Of a stretch of 64,000 bases of DNA, positions 1-7,328 are shown in pieces. A program made the translations under genes and the position numbers. The stretch is from Thiopseudomonas denitrificans (GTDB taxonomy: Bacteria; Pseudomonadota; Gammaproteobacteria; Pseudomonadales; Pseudomonadaceae). Under the pieces are notes generated by a model. That model was not told the DNA's origin and searched no databases. It saw only the letters and a program-made list of their open reading frames with translations. The stretch spans positions 62,001 through 126,000 of the forward strand of contig NZ_LNJZ01000005.1 in NCBI RefSeq assembly GCF_002866065.1, read 5' to 3'. Within the stretch, counting starts at the first letter, position 1, and each line of letters begins with the position of its first letter.

Positions 1-19
1 CACCGCCGCCGCAGGCCGC

Positions 20-183
20 TAGTGGCCTGAACGGCTAGTTCGTTAACTCAAGTTCGGATGGCTGGGGATTCGGGGCAAGGCGCTGTGACGAGTCATAGCG
101 GGGCTATGGCGAGGAGCAGCAACGCAGCATCGGAGCCTCAGGCGCCGAAATTGACTAATGGAATTAGCCCGTACAGGCCATTA
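20..183. mobile_element. MITE-like element, copy A
   Basis: A 164-bp element bounded by TA at both ends. The first about 20 bases inside each TA are imperfect inverted repeats of each other (both carry TGGCCTG followed by a CGG and CTA/CTAAT core). The centre holds a hairpin-forming ATAGC-GGG-GCTAT palindrome. It matches the reverse complement of 30392-30554 at roughly nine of ten bases by eye. There is no room for a transposase, so it would be non-autonomous; TA flanks suggest a Tc1/IS630-type enzyme (inference). Its right TA lies inside the stop codon of ycaO. Confidence 0.75.
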
Positions 184-1932
184 GGTCTTCGCCCGCTGTA
201 ACTTGCCGTAGGCTGCCAGCAGGCGCTGCATGGCCGGCAAGTTGCCGAAGCCCTCGCTGTCGATGGCCTCCAGCCCATAAAAGCGCTGCTCGCCAAGTAC
301 CACCGCCAGGGCGTCGTCCAGTACTGGTTCGCCGTACTGCCAGGCCAGTGCTTCGGCGTAATGCTCCAGTGCCTCGAAACCGTGCAGCTGGCCCAGCTGC
401 AACAGGCTGAGCAGACACAGGTAATGGCGCAAACGCTCGCGGCCGAGGCCGTTCTGGTTGTAATTGAGCAGCCATTGTACCCACTCCAGCGCGGTGGCAT
501 GGTCGCCGCCGGCCAGCGCCAGCATCGCTTTCAGCTCGGCCATGCGCAGGCTGGCCCAGCCGCTGCCCGGCTCGAACAGCAGGCCGAGAAACTCGCCGAT
601 CAGCAGGTCATCGGCCAGGCTTTCCTCGTTGAGGGTATCCAGCAGGCCAAGGAAGTCTTCCGGTTCCGCTGCAACATCAGGCAGGCCGCACAGCAGTTCG
701 CGCCAGCCTAGGCCAGTGTTGTTGTTGGCGTGGCCCAGATCGTCCAGCGGATAGATTTCCGACAGGCCGGGTACCAGGATGCGGCAGGCGCTGACGCCCA
801 GGTGGTCGTAATCGGCAATGTAGACCTCATGACCAAGGCCGTGCAGCAGCTCCAGCAGGTGCTGGCGGGTATTCGGGTTGTCGCTGATGAAGTCCCAGCG
901 ACAGAACTCGAAATCGGCCGGCGTGCGCAGCATGTCCCAGCCCAGGTAGCCGCTGGAGTCGGTGAAGTGGGTCTCCAGGTTGGTCGGGTCGGCCACCAGC
1001 CCGTTGTCGAAGGTGGGCTCGGCAAAAACGTCCAGCTGGTTCAGGCTGCGGCCCTGCAGCAGCTCGGTGACGGTACGTTCCAGTGCTACGGCAAAGTTCG
1101 GATGCGCCCCGAAGGAGGCAAAGCTGGTGCCGTTGTCACGGTTGAACAGCACCACGCAGACCACCGGAAACTGCCCGCCCAGCGAGGCGTCCAGTGTCAG
1201 TACCGGATAGCCGGCAGCGTCCAGCCGGTCCAGCGCTTCACGCACTCCGGGGTGCTCGTTCAGTACGTTGTCGGGAATCGGCGGCAGGCTGATGGCCTCG
1301 GTCAGGATGCGCTGCTTGACGTGCCGTTCGCAAATTTCCGCCAGTGCCTGGCTGTGTGCCTCGGCACTGTTGTTGCCGGCAGACATGCCGTTGGAGACAT
1401 ACAGGTTGCCGATGATGTTGACCGGAATGTAACTGGTCTGCCCGTCACGCTGGCGCACAAAGGGCAGGGCGCAGATGCCGCGTTCTTCGTTGCCGGACTG
1501 CAAGTCCAGCAGCTGGCTGGCGTGCAGTTCACCCTCTTGCTGGTAGAGCTCCAGCAGGTGCTCGTCCAGCAGGCCGGCGGGCAGATTGTCGTCTTCGGTC
1601 AGGGCAAACCAGCGCTCGTCCGGGTAGTGCACGAACGAGCCGCTGGCGGTATCACGGCCCAGATAAAAGTCGGCAAAGAAATAATTGCACGATAGGCGCT
1701 CGAAAAATTCGCCCAGAGCCGAGGCCAGTGCGGCCTCACGGGTTGCACCCTTGCCATTGGTGAAGCATTGCGGGCAATCGCGGTCGCGGATGTGTACCGA
1801 CCAGACATGGGGCACCGGGTTGAGCCACGAGGCTTCCTCGATATTGAAGCCCAGCGTGGCCAGCTGCTGCTGGAAGCGGGTGATGGTCTGTTCGAGGGCG
1901 ACATCTTTGCCGGGGATGTAGGTCAGGGTCAT
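181..1932 (-). CDS. ycaO: YcaO, ribosomal protein S12 methylthiotransferase accessory factor
   Basis: 583 residues, close to E. coli YcaO (586). The N-terminus (TLTYIPGKDVALEQTI) and the region GATREAALASALGEFFERLS are characteristic. The YcaO ATP-binding fold occupies roughly residues 60-400, followed by a helical TPR-like C-terminal part ending in QRAKT. YcaO assists RimO in beta-methylthiolation of the S12 aspartate; YcaO relatives activate amide backbones with ATP. No peptide substrate gene or cyclodehydratase partner is adjacent, so this is the housekeeping type and not a RiPP synthetase. It is monocistronic here and divergent from the LysE exporter. Its TAA stop straddles the boundary of the MITE-like element. 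Confidence 0.92.
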   Translation of the reverse strand: MTLTYIPGKDVALEQTITRFQQQLATLGFNIEEASWLNPVPHVWSVHIRDRDCPQCFTNGKGATREAALASALGEFFERLSCNYFFADFYLGRDTASGSFVHYPDERWFALTEDDNLPAGLLDEHLLELYQQEGELHASQLLDLQSGNEERGICALPFVRQRDGQTSYIPVNIIGNLYVSNGMSAGNNSAEAHSQALAEICERHVKQRILTEAISLPPIPDNVLNEHPGVREALDRLDAAGYPVLTLDASLGGQFPVVCVVLFNRDNGTSFASFGAHPNFAVALERTVTELLQGRSLNQLDVFAEPTFDNGLVADPTNLETHFTDSSGYLGWDMLRTPADFEFCRWDFISDNPNTRQHLLELLHGLGHEVYIADYDHLGVSACRILVPGLSEIYPLDDLGHANNNTGLGWRELLCGLPDVAAEPEDFLGLLDTLNEESLADDLLIGEFLGLLFEPGSGWASLRMAELKAMLALAGGDHATALEWVQWLLNYNQNGLGRERLRHYLCLLSLLQLGQLHGFEALEHYAEALAWQYGEPVLDDALAVVLGEQRFYGLEAIDSEGFGNLPAMQRLLAAYGKLQRAKT

Positions 1933-2021
1933 GAGCAGGCTTGCGATTGGCTGGAAAGGCGTGGATTATACGGCACCTGTTCTTGCAAGCCATAATTTCA
2001 GATCAAAGGCAGAAAGCGGTA

Positions 2022-2639
2022 ATGGATGTCATCAGTCTGGCCCTAGCCACCTATATTCTTGTCATGGCCATCACGCCGGGACCAAATAACGTATTGCTGG
2101 CGGCATCAGGGGTCAACTACGGGCTGCGCCGCACGTTGCCGATGATGCTGGGCATTGCCCTGGGCGGCGGCTTTCATTGTTTTGTCAGCATGCTGATGTT
2201 TGGGCACCTGTTTGAGCTGATGGCGGTGATTCGCCTGCCGATTGCGGTAGCCGGCTGCCTGTACCTGCTGTGGTTGGCCTGGCATATCTACCGGGCCAGC
2301 GCACCGGAAACCGGTGAGCAAAGCCGGCCGCTGACTTTCATGCAGATGGTGCTGTTTCAGTGGGTCAATCCCAAGGCCTGGGTGATGATGCTGAACATGG
2401 CCGCGCTGTTCATGCCGGCTGCCGGGCCGGTGATGCCTGCCGCCGCACTGATCGGCATCACCGATACGCTGGTCAGCCTGCCCTGTGTGCTGCTGTGGGC
2501 CTGGCTGGGTGACCGGCTGCGGCTGGCGCTGCAGAGTCCGCGGCATCTGCAGCTGTTCAATACCCTGATGGGGGTCAGCCTGGCAATTACGGCAGCCTGG
2601 CTGTTGCTGGATGAGCTCAGGCTGCTGTTGGCGGTGTAG
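2022..2639 (+). CDS. LysE/RhtB family amino acid exporter
   Basis: 205 residues starting at MDVISLALATYILVMAITP; an upstream in-frame start at 1941 would add a polar stretch overlapping the ycaO leader and is unlikely. The ITPGPNN motif after the first membrane helix is the LysE/RhtB family signature, and about six hydrophobic helices follow. Members export amino acids or homoserine lactone-like compounds from the cytoplasm; the substrate cannot be told from sequence. It shares a short divergent promoter region with ycaO and ends 20 bp from the convergent regulator gene. No Lrp- or LysR-type regulator sits next to it. Confidence 0.85.
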   Translation: MDVISLALATYILVMAITPGPNNVLLAASGVNYGLRRTLPMMLGIALGGGFHCFVSMLMFGHLFELMAVIRLPIAVAGCLYLLWLAWHIYRASAPETGEQSRPLTFMQMVLFQWVNPKAWVMMLNMAALFMPAAGPVMPAAALIGITDTLVSLPCVLLWAWLGDRLRLALQSPRHLQLFNTLMGVSLAITAAWLLLDELRLLLAV

Positions 2640-2658
2640 ATGTATCGTCAGCGTTTGC

Positions 2659-3042
2659 TCAGGGCTTGGCCAGGGCGTGAATGATTTCGCCCACCATCTT
2701 GCGCTTGTCGGGTGGTAATGCGAGAAATACCTCGATGGCCTGACGTTCCTGTGGCGTCATCTTGGCATCCCAGCGTTTGCGCTGTTGCTGCACCGAGCCG
2801 CTGAGCTTTTCACCAAAGCGCAGCCAGTGCGGGTCCACATTCAACCATTCGGCCAGTACCTGTAAACGGTCCTGGGTGGGGATGGCATTGCCCAGCAGCC
2901 AGCGGCGCACGGCTTGAACCGTCAAGGGTTTTCCCCAGTAACGCTGGTTAAATTCGCGCTCCAATACTACCGGGCGTGCCTCGTAGCCGGCTGTAAGCAT
3001 GGATTCCTGGAGACGCTCGCTGAAAAGTTTGGCTTCATTCAT
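2659..3042 (-). CDS. small XRE-like transcriptional regulator
   Basis: 127 residues when started at MNEAKLFSERLQ (3042). A longer frame to 3174 runs into the REP-like inverted repeat and encodes low-complexity hydrophobic sequence, so I rejected it. Residues about 5-70 look like a helix-turn-helix of the Cro/CI class (SERLQESMLTAGYEARP, then LTVQAVRRWLLGNAIP, then RLQVLAEWLNVDPHWLRFG). The C-terminal part (MTPQERQAIEVFLALP) is helical. No clear Shine-Dalgarno sequence is visible. Similar small regulators are common in Pseudomonas and Burkholderiales; targets are unknown. Convergent with the LysE gene, same direction as pagL. Confidence 0.7.
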   Translation of the reverse strand: MNEAKLFSERLQESMLTAGYEARPVVLEREFNQRYWGKPLTVQAVRRWLLGNAIPTQDRLQVLAEWLNVDPHWLRFGEKLSGSVQQQRKRWDAKMTPQERQAIEVFLALPPDKRKMVGEIIHALAKP

Positions 3043-3119
3043 GTAACAGAAAGTTAAATGAAGCATTGAACATGCAGATAATCCTGTTGCTGTTAAGGAA
3101 GAACTGATCAAACCCGGTG

Positions 3120-3200
3120 TTGCGAGCAGCGAAGCAACGTGGCAGCTCATAATCACCTGGTTATGCATGAACAAATACAGCTTCGCTCCGCTCGCAATGA
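3120..3200. repeat. REP-like inverted repeat pair
   Basis: TTGCGAGCAGCGAAGC at 3120-3135 and its near reverse complement GCTTCGCTCCGCTCGCAA from 3180 face each other across about 45 bp. This GCGAGC-GCGAAGC type of palindrome is a widespread interspersed bacterial repeat. It lies between pagL and the regulator gene and could form a long hairpin in transcripts from either side. Confidence 0.6.
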
Positions 3201-3212
3201 TGCTTCTGTGCT

Positions 3213-3731
3213 TTATAGCGGGTGTCGGTAAAACAGGCTGTAGTTGTCCACGCCGTCGTTGGGGTTTTTCAGGCCGGCGTTGGAGTAATGAATGGCACGG
3301 ATGCCGAGCTTGCCATTGTTGGGCAACTGGATGCCGGCACCGATACGGTCTTCAAAGTTGAGCGAAGAGCCCAGTTTGCGACCGTTGACGCGGGTTTTGC
3401 TGAATACGGCCACGCCAATGCCGCCCTCGATAAAGGGCTTGAGGACAGGCCGGTTGAAGGTGTAGGTAAATACAGGTGCCAGTGACAGGCTGTGAGCTGC
3501 GGCCGAGTGGCGTCCGGACGACCAGTAGGTGTAGCCGGTATCCCAGTAGCCGCTTAGCTGGCCCGTATCGCTGGCAAACCATTGGTGCTGCCAGTCGCTG
3601 GTGAGGCCGGCGCGCAGTACCGGATCGCCATGGCCGGTGCCGCCGGCGGCAACCGAGAACTCCAGGGCCTGTGTCTGGCTGGTGACTGCCAGCAGTAAAA
3701 CAGAGGTCAATGACAGTATTCTTGTTTTCAT
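3213..3731 (-). CDS. pagL: PagL-like lipid A 3-O-deacylase
   Basis: 172 residues with an N-terminal signal peptide (MKTRILSLTSVLLLAVTSQTQA) and a beta-barrel C-terminus ending in the typical YSLFYRHPL. PagL removes the 3-O-linked acyl chain from lipid A in the outer membrane, lowering endotoxicity. The active-site block AIHYSNAGLKNPNDG is conserved, with His148 and Ser150. The third triad residue, Glu in the P. aeruginosa enzyme as I recall it (14 residues after the His), is Asp162 here (NDGVD). Asp could still act as the acid, but activity may differ. It stands alone and is divergent from rlhA. Confidence 0.85.
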   Translation of the reverse strand: MKTRILSLTSVLLLAVTSQTQALEFSVAAGGTGHGDPVLRAGLTSDWQHQWFASDTGQLSGYWDTGYTYWSSGRHSAAAHSLSLAPVFTYTFNRPVLKPFIEGGIGVAVFSKTRVNGRKLGSSLNFEDRIGAGIQLPNNGKLGIRAIHYSNAGLKNPNDGVDNYSLFYRHPL

Positions 3732-3881
3732 GATGGTGCATCCTCCGCACTGAAGCCGGGCTGTTGTGTTAAGCTATGTTTCGTTATTGATGGTGGAATG
3801 ACAGATTGCCATCAATGGGCGGGATACGCAAAATCCATGGCCCGCTTTCCTGATTCTGATCCATTTTTGAAGTCTGCCGCC

Positions 3882-5858
3882 ATGTCCCTGCCTGCCCACC
3901 ATCTGGAGCTGCTCAGCCCCGCCCGTGATATTTCTATTGCCAAACAAGCCGTTTTGCATGGTGCCGATGCCGTCTACATTGGCGGTCCGGGTTTTGGCGC
4001 ACGGCACAATGCCGCCAATTCGGTGCAGGATATCGCCCAACTGGCTGAATTTGCCCACCAGTTTCATGCACGGGTGTTTGTCACCCTGAATACCATCCTG
4101 CACGACAACGAGCTGGAGCCGGCCCGCCGGCAGATTCATGAATTGTACGATGCCGGGGTGGATGCGCTGATCGTGCAGGATATGGGCGTGCTGGAGCTGG
4201 ATATTCCGCCGATCGAGTTGCATGCCAGTACCCAGTGCGATATCCGCACGCTGGACAAGGCGCGGTTTCTATCGCAAGCGGGCTTTTCCCAGCTGGTGCT
4301 GGCGCGTGAGCTAAATTTGCAGCAAATCCGCGAAATTAGCGGCCAGGTCGATGCTGCTATCGAGTTTTTCATTCATGGTGCGCTGTGCGTGGCCTATTCG
4401 GGGCAGTGCAATATTTCCCATGCCCAGACCGGTCGCAGTGCCAACCGGGGTGACTGCTCGCAGGCCTGTCGTTTGCCCTACACGCTCAAGGACAATCAGG
4501 GGCGGGTAGTGGCCTACGACAAGCATTTGCTGTCGATGAAGGACAACGATCAGAGCGCCAATCTGGCGGCGCTGGTGGATGCCGGGGTGCGTTCTTTCAA
4601 GATTGAAGGCCGTTACAAGGACATGGGCTATGTGAAAAACATCACCGCTCATTACCGGCAGTTGCTGGATGCCATTCTGGAGCAACAGCCTGAGCTGGCG
4701 CGCGCGTCCAGTGGCCGCACCGAGCATTTCTTTGCACCCAACCCCGAGCAGACCTTCCATCGTGGTAGCACCGACTATTTTGTCACCGAGCGCAAAATCG
4801 ACATTGGCGCTTTCGATTCGCCCAAGTTTATCGGCCTGCCGGTGGGGGAAATCCTCAGCGTGGGCAAAAACGATCTGATGGTGCAAACCACCACGCCACT
4901 GAATAACGGTGATGGCCTGAACGTGCTGTACAAACGCGAAATCAGCGGTTTTCGCGTCAATACCGCACAATTGCTTGCCGAATACGAGCAGGACGGCCAG
5001 CCGCATTATCAATACCGTCTGCTGCCCAACGAGTTGCCAGATGAAATCCGCCAGTTGCGCGCCGGCCATGCGCTAAACCGCAATCTGGATCACAACTGGC
5101 AACAGGCGTTGCAAAAGACTTCTGCCGAACGCCGCGTCGGGCTGCGCTGGCAGCTCATGCTGGACGAGCACAGCTTGAGCGCCACCGCAACCAGCGAAGA
5201 AGGCGTCAGCGTGACCGCCAAACTGGAGGGGCCCTTTGCCACCGCCAGCAAGCCGCAGCCGCTGGACGAGCAGTTGCGTGATGCATTTACCCAGCTCGGC
5301 ACCACCATTTATCACGCCACACAGATAGATACCCAAGTACAAAACGGACTGTTTGTGCCGGCATCCGCGCTGAAAAAGCTTCGCCGTGAAGCGATTGCCC
5401 TGCTGGATGCCGCCCGCGAGCAGGCACGCCCCAAGGGCAGCCGCAAGGCGGTTAGCAATCCGCCGCCGGTGTATCCCGACACTCAGTTGTCGTTTCTGGC
5501 CAATGTGTACAATGAAAAAGCCCGCGCCTTTTATCACAAATACGGCGTGCAACTGATTGATGCTGCCTTTGAAGCGCACCAGGAGCAGGGCGAAGTGCCG
5601 GTGATGATTACCAAGCACTGCCTGCGTTTCTCGTTCAATCTGTGCCCCAAACAGGCCAAGGGCTTCACTGGCGTGCGCAATAACGCCAGTGACATGCAGC
5701 TGGTGCATGACAATGAAGTGCTGACGCTGAAATTCGACTGCCGCCCCTGCGAAATGCATGTGATTGGCAAGATCAAGCCGCATATCTTTAATGGCCCGTT
5801 GCCCGGCAGCCAGGCCGAGCCGGTGAAGATGGTCGGCTTTGCCCAGGGCATGCATTAA
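3882..5858 (+). CDS. rlhA: RlhA-type U32 family protein, 23S rRNA C2501 hydroxylation
   Basis: 658 residues from MSLPAHHLELLSPARD; the frame is open back to 3798, but family alignment supports this start. The U32 core (LLSPARDISIAKQAVLHGAD, FIHGALCVAYSGQCNISH, the CSQACR cysteines) and the C-terminal block LRFSFNLCPKQ with FDCRPCEMHVIGKI match E. coli RlhA/YdcP (653 residues). RlhA is needed for 5-hydroxycytidine at position 2501 of 23S rRNA, using prephenate-dependent chemistry and probably an Fe-S cluster held by the conserved cysteines. Older annotation calls it a collagenase-like protease. It is divergent from pagL and is followed within 10 bp by the REP array. Confidence 0.9.
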   Translation: MSLPAHHLELLSPARDISIAKQAVLHGADAVYIGGPGFGARHNAANSVQDIAQLAEFAHQFHARVFVTLNTILHDNELEPARRQIHELYDAGVDALIVQDMGVLELDIPPIELHASTQCDIRTLDKARFLSQAGFSQLVLARELNLQQIREISGQVDAAIEFFIHGALCVAYSGQCNISHAQTGRSANRGDCSQACRLPYTLKDNQGRVVAYDKHLLSMKDNDQSANLAALVDAGVRSFKIEGRYKDMGYVKNITAHYRQLLDAILEQQPELARASSGRTEHFFAPNPEQTFHRGSTDYFVTERKIDIGAFDSPKFIGLPVGEILSVGKNDLMVQTTTPLNNGDGLNVLYKREISGFRVNTAQLLAEYEQDGQPHYQYRLLPNELPDEIRQLRAGHALNRNLDHNWQQALQKTSAERRVGLRWQLMLDEHSLSATATSEEGVSVTAKLEGPFATASKPQPLDEQLRDAFTQLGTTIYHATQIDTQVQNGLFVPASALKKLRREAIALLDAAREQARPKGSRKAVSNPPPVYPDTQLSFLANVYNEKARAFYHKYGVQLIDAAFEAHQEQGEVPVMITKHCLRFSFNLCPKQAKGFTGVRNNASDMQLVHDNEVLTLKFDCRPCEMHVIGKIKPHIFNGPLPGSQAEPVKMVGFAQGMH

Positions 5859-5866
5859 CAGGGGGC

Positions 5867-6475
5867 GCTGTGGGTGCGAATTTATTCGCACAAGAGCTTT
5901 TGTTGCCCGACGTTGCCGGGTTTTGTCCGGATAAATCCGGACCTACAGCTGGCCGGCGAAACACATTTGTAGGTGCGAATTCATTCGCACGCGTGATCTG
6001 TCCGGATAAATCCGGCCCTACAGCTGGCCGGCGAACCACATTTGTAGGTGCGCATTCATTCGCACACGTGATCTGTCCGGATAAATCCGGCCCTACAGCT
6101 GGCCGGCGAACCACATTTGTAGGTGCGCATTCATTCGCACACGTGATCTGTCCGGATAAATCCGGCCCTACAGCTGGCCGGCGAACCACATTTGTAGGTG
6201 CGCATTCATTCGCACACGTGATCTGTCCGGATAAATCCGGCCCTACAGCTGGCCGGCGAACCACATTTGTAGGTGCGCATTCATTCGCACACGTGATCTG
6301 TCCGGATAAATCCGGCCCTACAGCTGGCCGGCGAACCACATTTGTAGGTGCGAATTCATTCGCACACGTGATCTGTCCGGATAAATCCGGACCTACAATT
6401 GGCCGGCGAAACACATCTGTAGGTGTGAATTCATTCGCACAAGAGCTTTATCCGAATAAATCCAGACCTGTGATT
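5867..6475. repeat. tandem REP-doublet array, 75-bp period, about eight units
   Basis: Two palindromic modules alternate: GTAGGTGCGAATTCATTCGC (stem GTGCGAA/TTCGCAC) and TCCGGATAAATCCGGACCTA (stem TCCGGAT/ATCCGGA). Both start with the same GTAGGT head but in opposite orientation, the layout of a REP doublet. The TCCGGATAAATCC motif recurs at 5926, 6001, 6076, 6151, 6226, 6301, 6376 and (TCCGAATAAATCC) 6451, exactly 75 bp apart. The central copies are almost identical and the outer ones diverged, as expected for tandem expansion. Because 75 is 25 codons, about 205-codon open frames arise on both strands; I regard them as artefacts. Confidence 0.9.
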
Positions 6476-6521
6476 GACAGTTTTTAGTGTGCAGTCAAAA
6501 CCGAGACAAACAGGATAAACA

Positions 6522-7196
6522 ATGATTGCAAGCATGGTGCTCAATGACCTGACCCTGTGGCTGGGCTGGCTGCTGTATGGGCCGGTGATCCTGCTGGCGC
6601 TGTGCAAGGCCCCCTGGGTCGAGCTATTCAGCGATACCCGGCGCCAGCACTTGCTGTTTGGTACCGTTTTCTGCCTGTGCATGCTGTGGTTGCTGCGTCG
6701 CGACTTTCCCAGTGGCGTGGCGATACATTTCATCGGTATGACTGCAATTACCCTGCTGTTGCACTGGCCGCTGGCCATTTTGGCCGGGTTGTTTGCCCAA
6801 CTGGTGATCGTTTTTTTCGGCAAGCCGGAGCTGGTCGCAGTGGGCATCAATGGTTTGTTGCTGGTGCTGTTGCCGGTGCTGATCGCCGAGCTGGCGGCAG
6901 CCTGGGTTGAGCGCTTCAAACCGGACAACCTGTTCGTCTACATCTTTTGCTCCTGCTTTTTTCCGGCCGCACTGACGGCGGTGTTATGCGCCAGCTGCGG
7001 CTTTGCATTGCTCTGGCTCAACGGCCTGTACGAATTTCCGCCCTGGCTCGACGACTTCTTCGGCATGGTGTTGCTGGTGGCCTTTCCCGAAGCCTTCATC
7101 AACGGCACCCTGATAACCGCGCTGGTAGTATTCAAGCCGGAATGGCTGGAAACCTTCAACCGCACCCGTTACCTGCAAGCACCCTGGAAGGAATAA
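6522..7196 (+). CDS. CbiM-like energy-coupling factor permease family protein
   Basis: 224 residues, almost entirely hydrophobic, with six or seven membrane helices. Blocks such as IHFIGMTAITLL, INGLLLVLLP and FPEAFINGTLITAL resemble the CbiM/NikM-like membrane family commonly annotated as energy-coupling factor transporter permease in Pseudomonas. Classic CbiM imports cobalt or nickel with CbiQ and CbiO partners; none are adjacent, so the substrate is open. It begins about 45 bp after the REP array and ends about 130 bp before the SMC-like operon. Confidence 0.7.
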   Translation: MIASMVLNDLTLWLGWLLYGPVILLALCKAPWVELFSDTRRQHLLFGTVFCLCMLWLLRRDFPSGVAIHFIGMTAITLLLHWPLAILAGLFAQLVIVFFGKPELVAVGINGLLLVLLPVLIAELAAAWVERFKPDNLFVYIFCSCFFPAALTAVLCASCGFALLWLNGLYEFPPWLDDFFGMVLLVAFPEAFINGTLITALVVFKPEWLETFNRTRYLQAPWKE

Positions 7197-7328
7197 ATCT
7201 GCAGGGTGGCAGAGCGTAGCCACAAACCCCACCGCCGCGCAAATACCGCCGCGCGCGATCAATCCCCCGCTTAACCAGACAAATTTCCTGTAAACTTGCC
7301 CGTTTCGATCGCAGTTCAGGATGACACC

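Noticed and set aside
5867-6475. Possible CRISPR array
   Set aside because: The whole 75-bp unit repeats; there are no unique spacers and no cas genes.
5788-6487. Open frames of about 205 codons on both strands across the 75-bp array, encoding 25-residue repeats
   Set aside because: The repeat length is a multiple of three and lacks stops in these frames; the units are palindromic REP modules found elsewhere in non-coding DNA, and no ribosome binding site or protein-like pattern supports translation.
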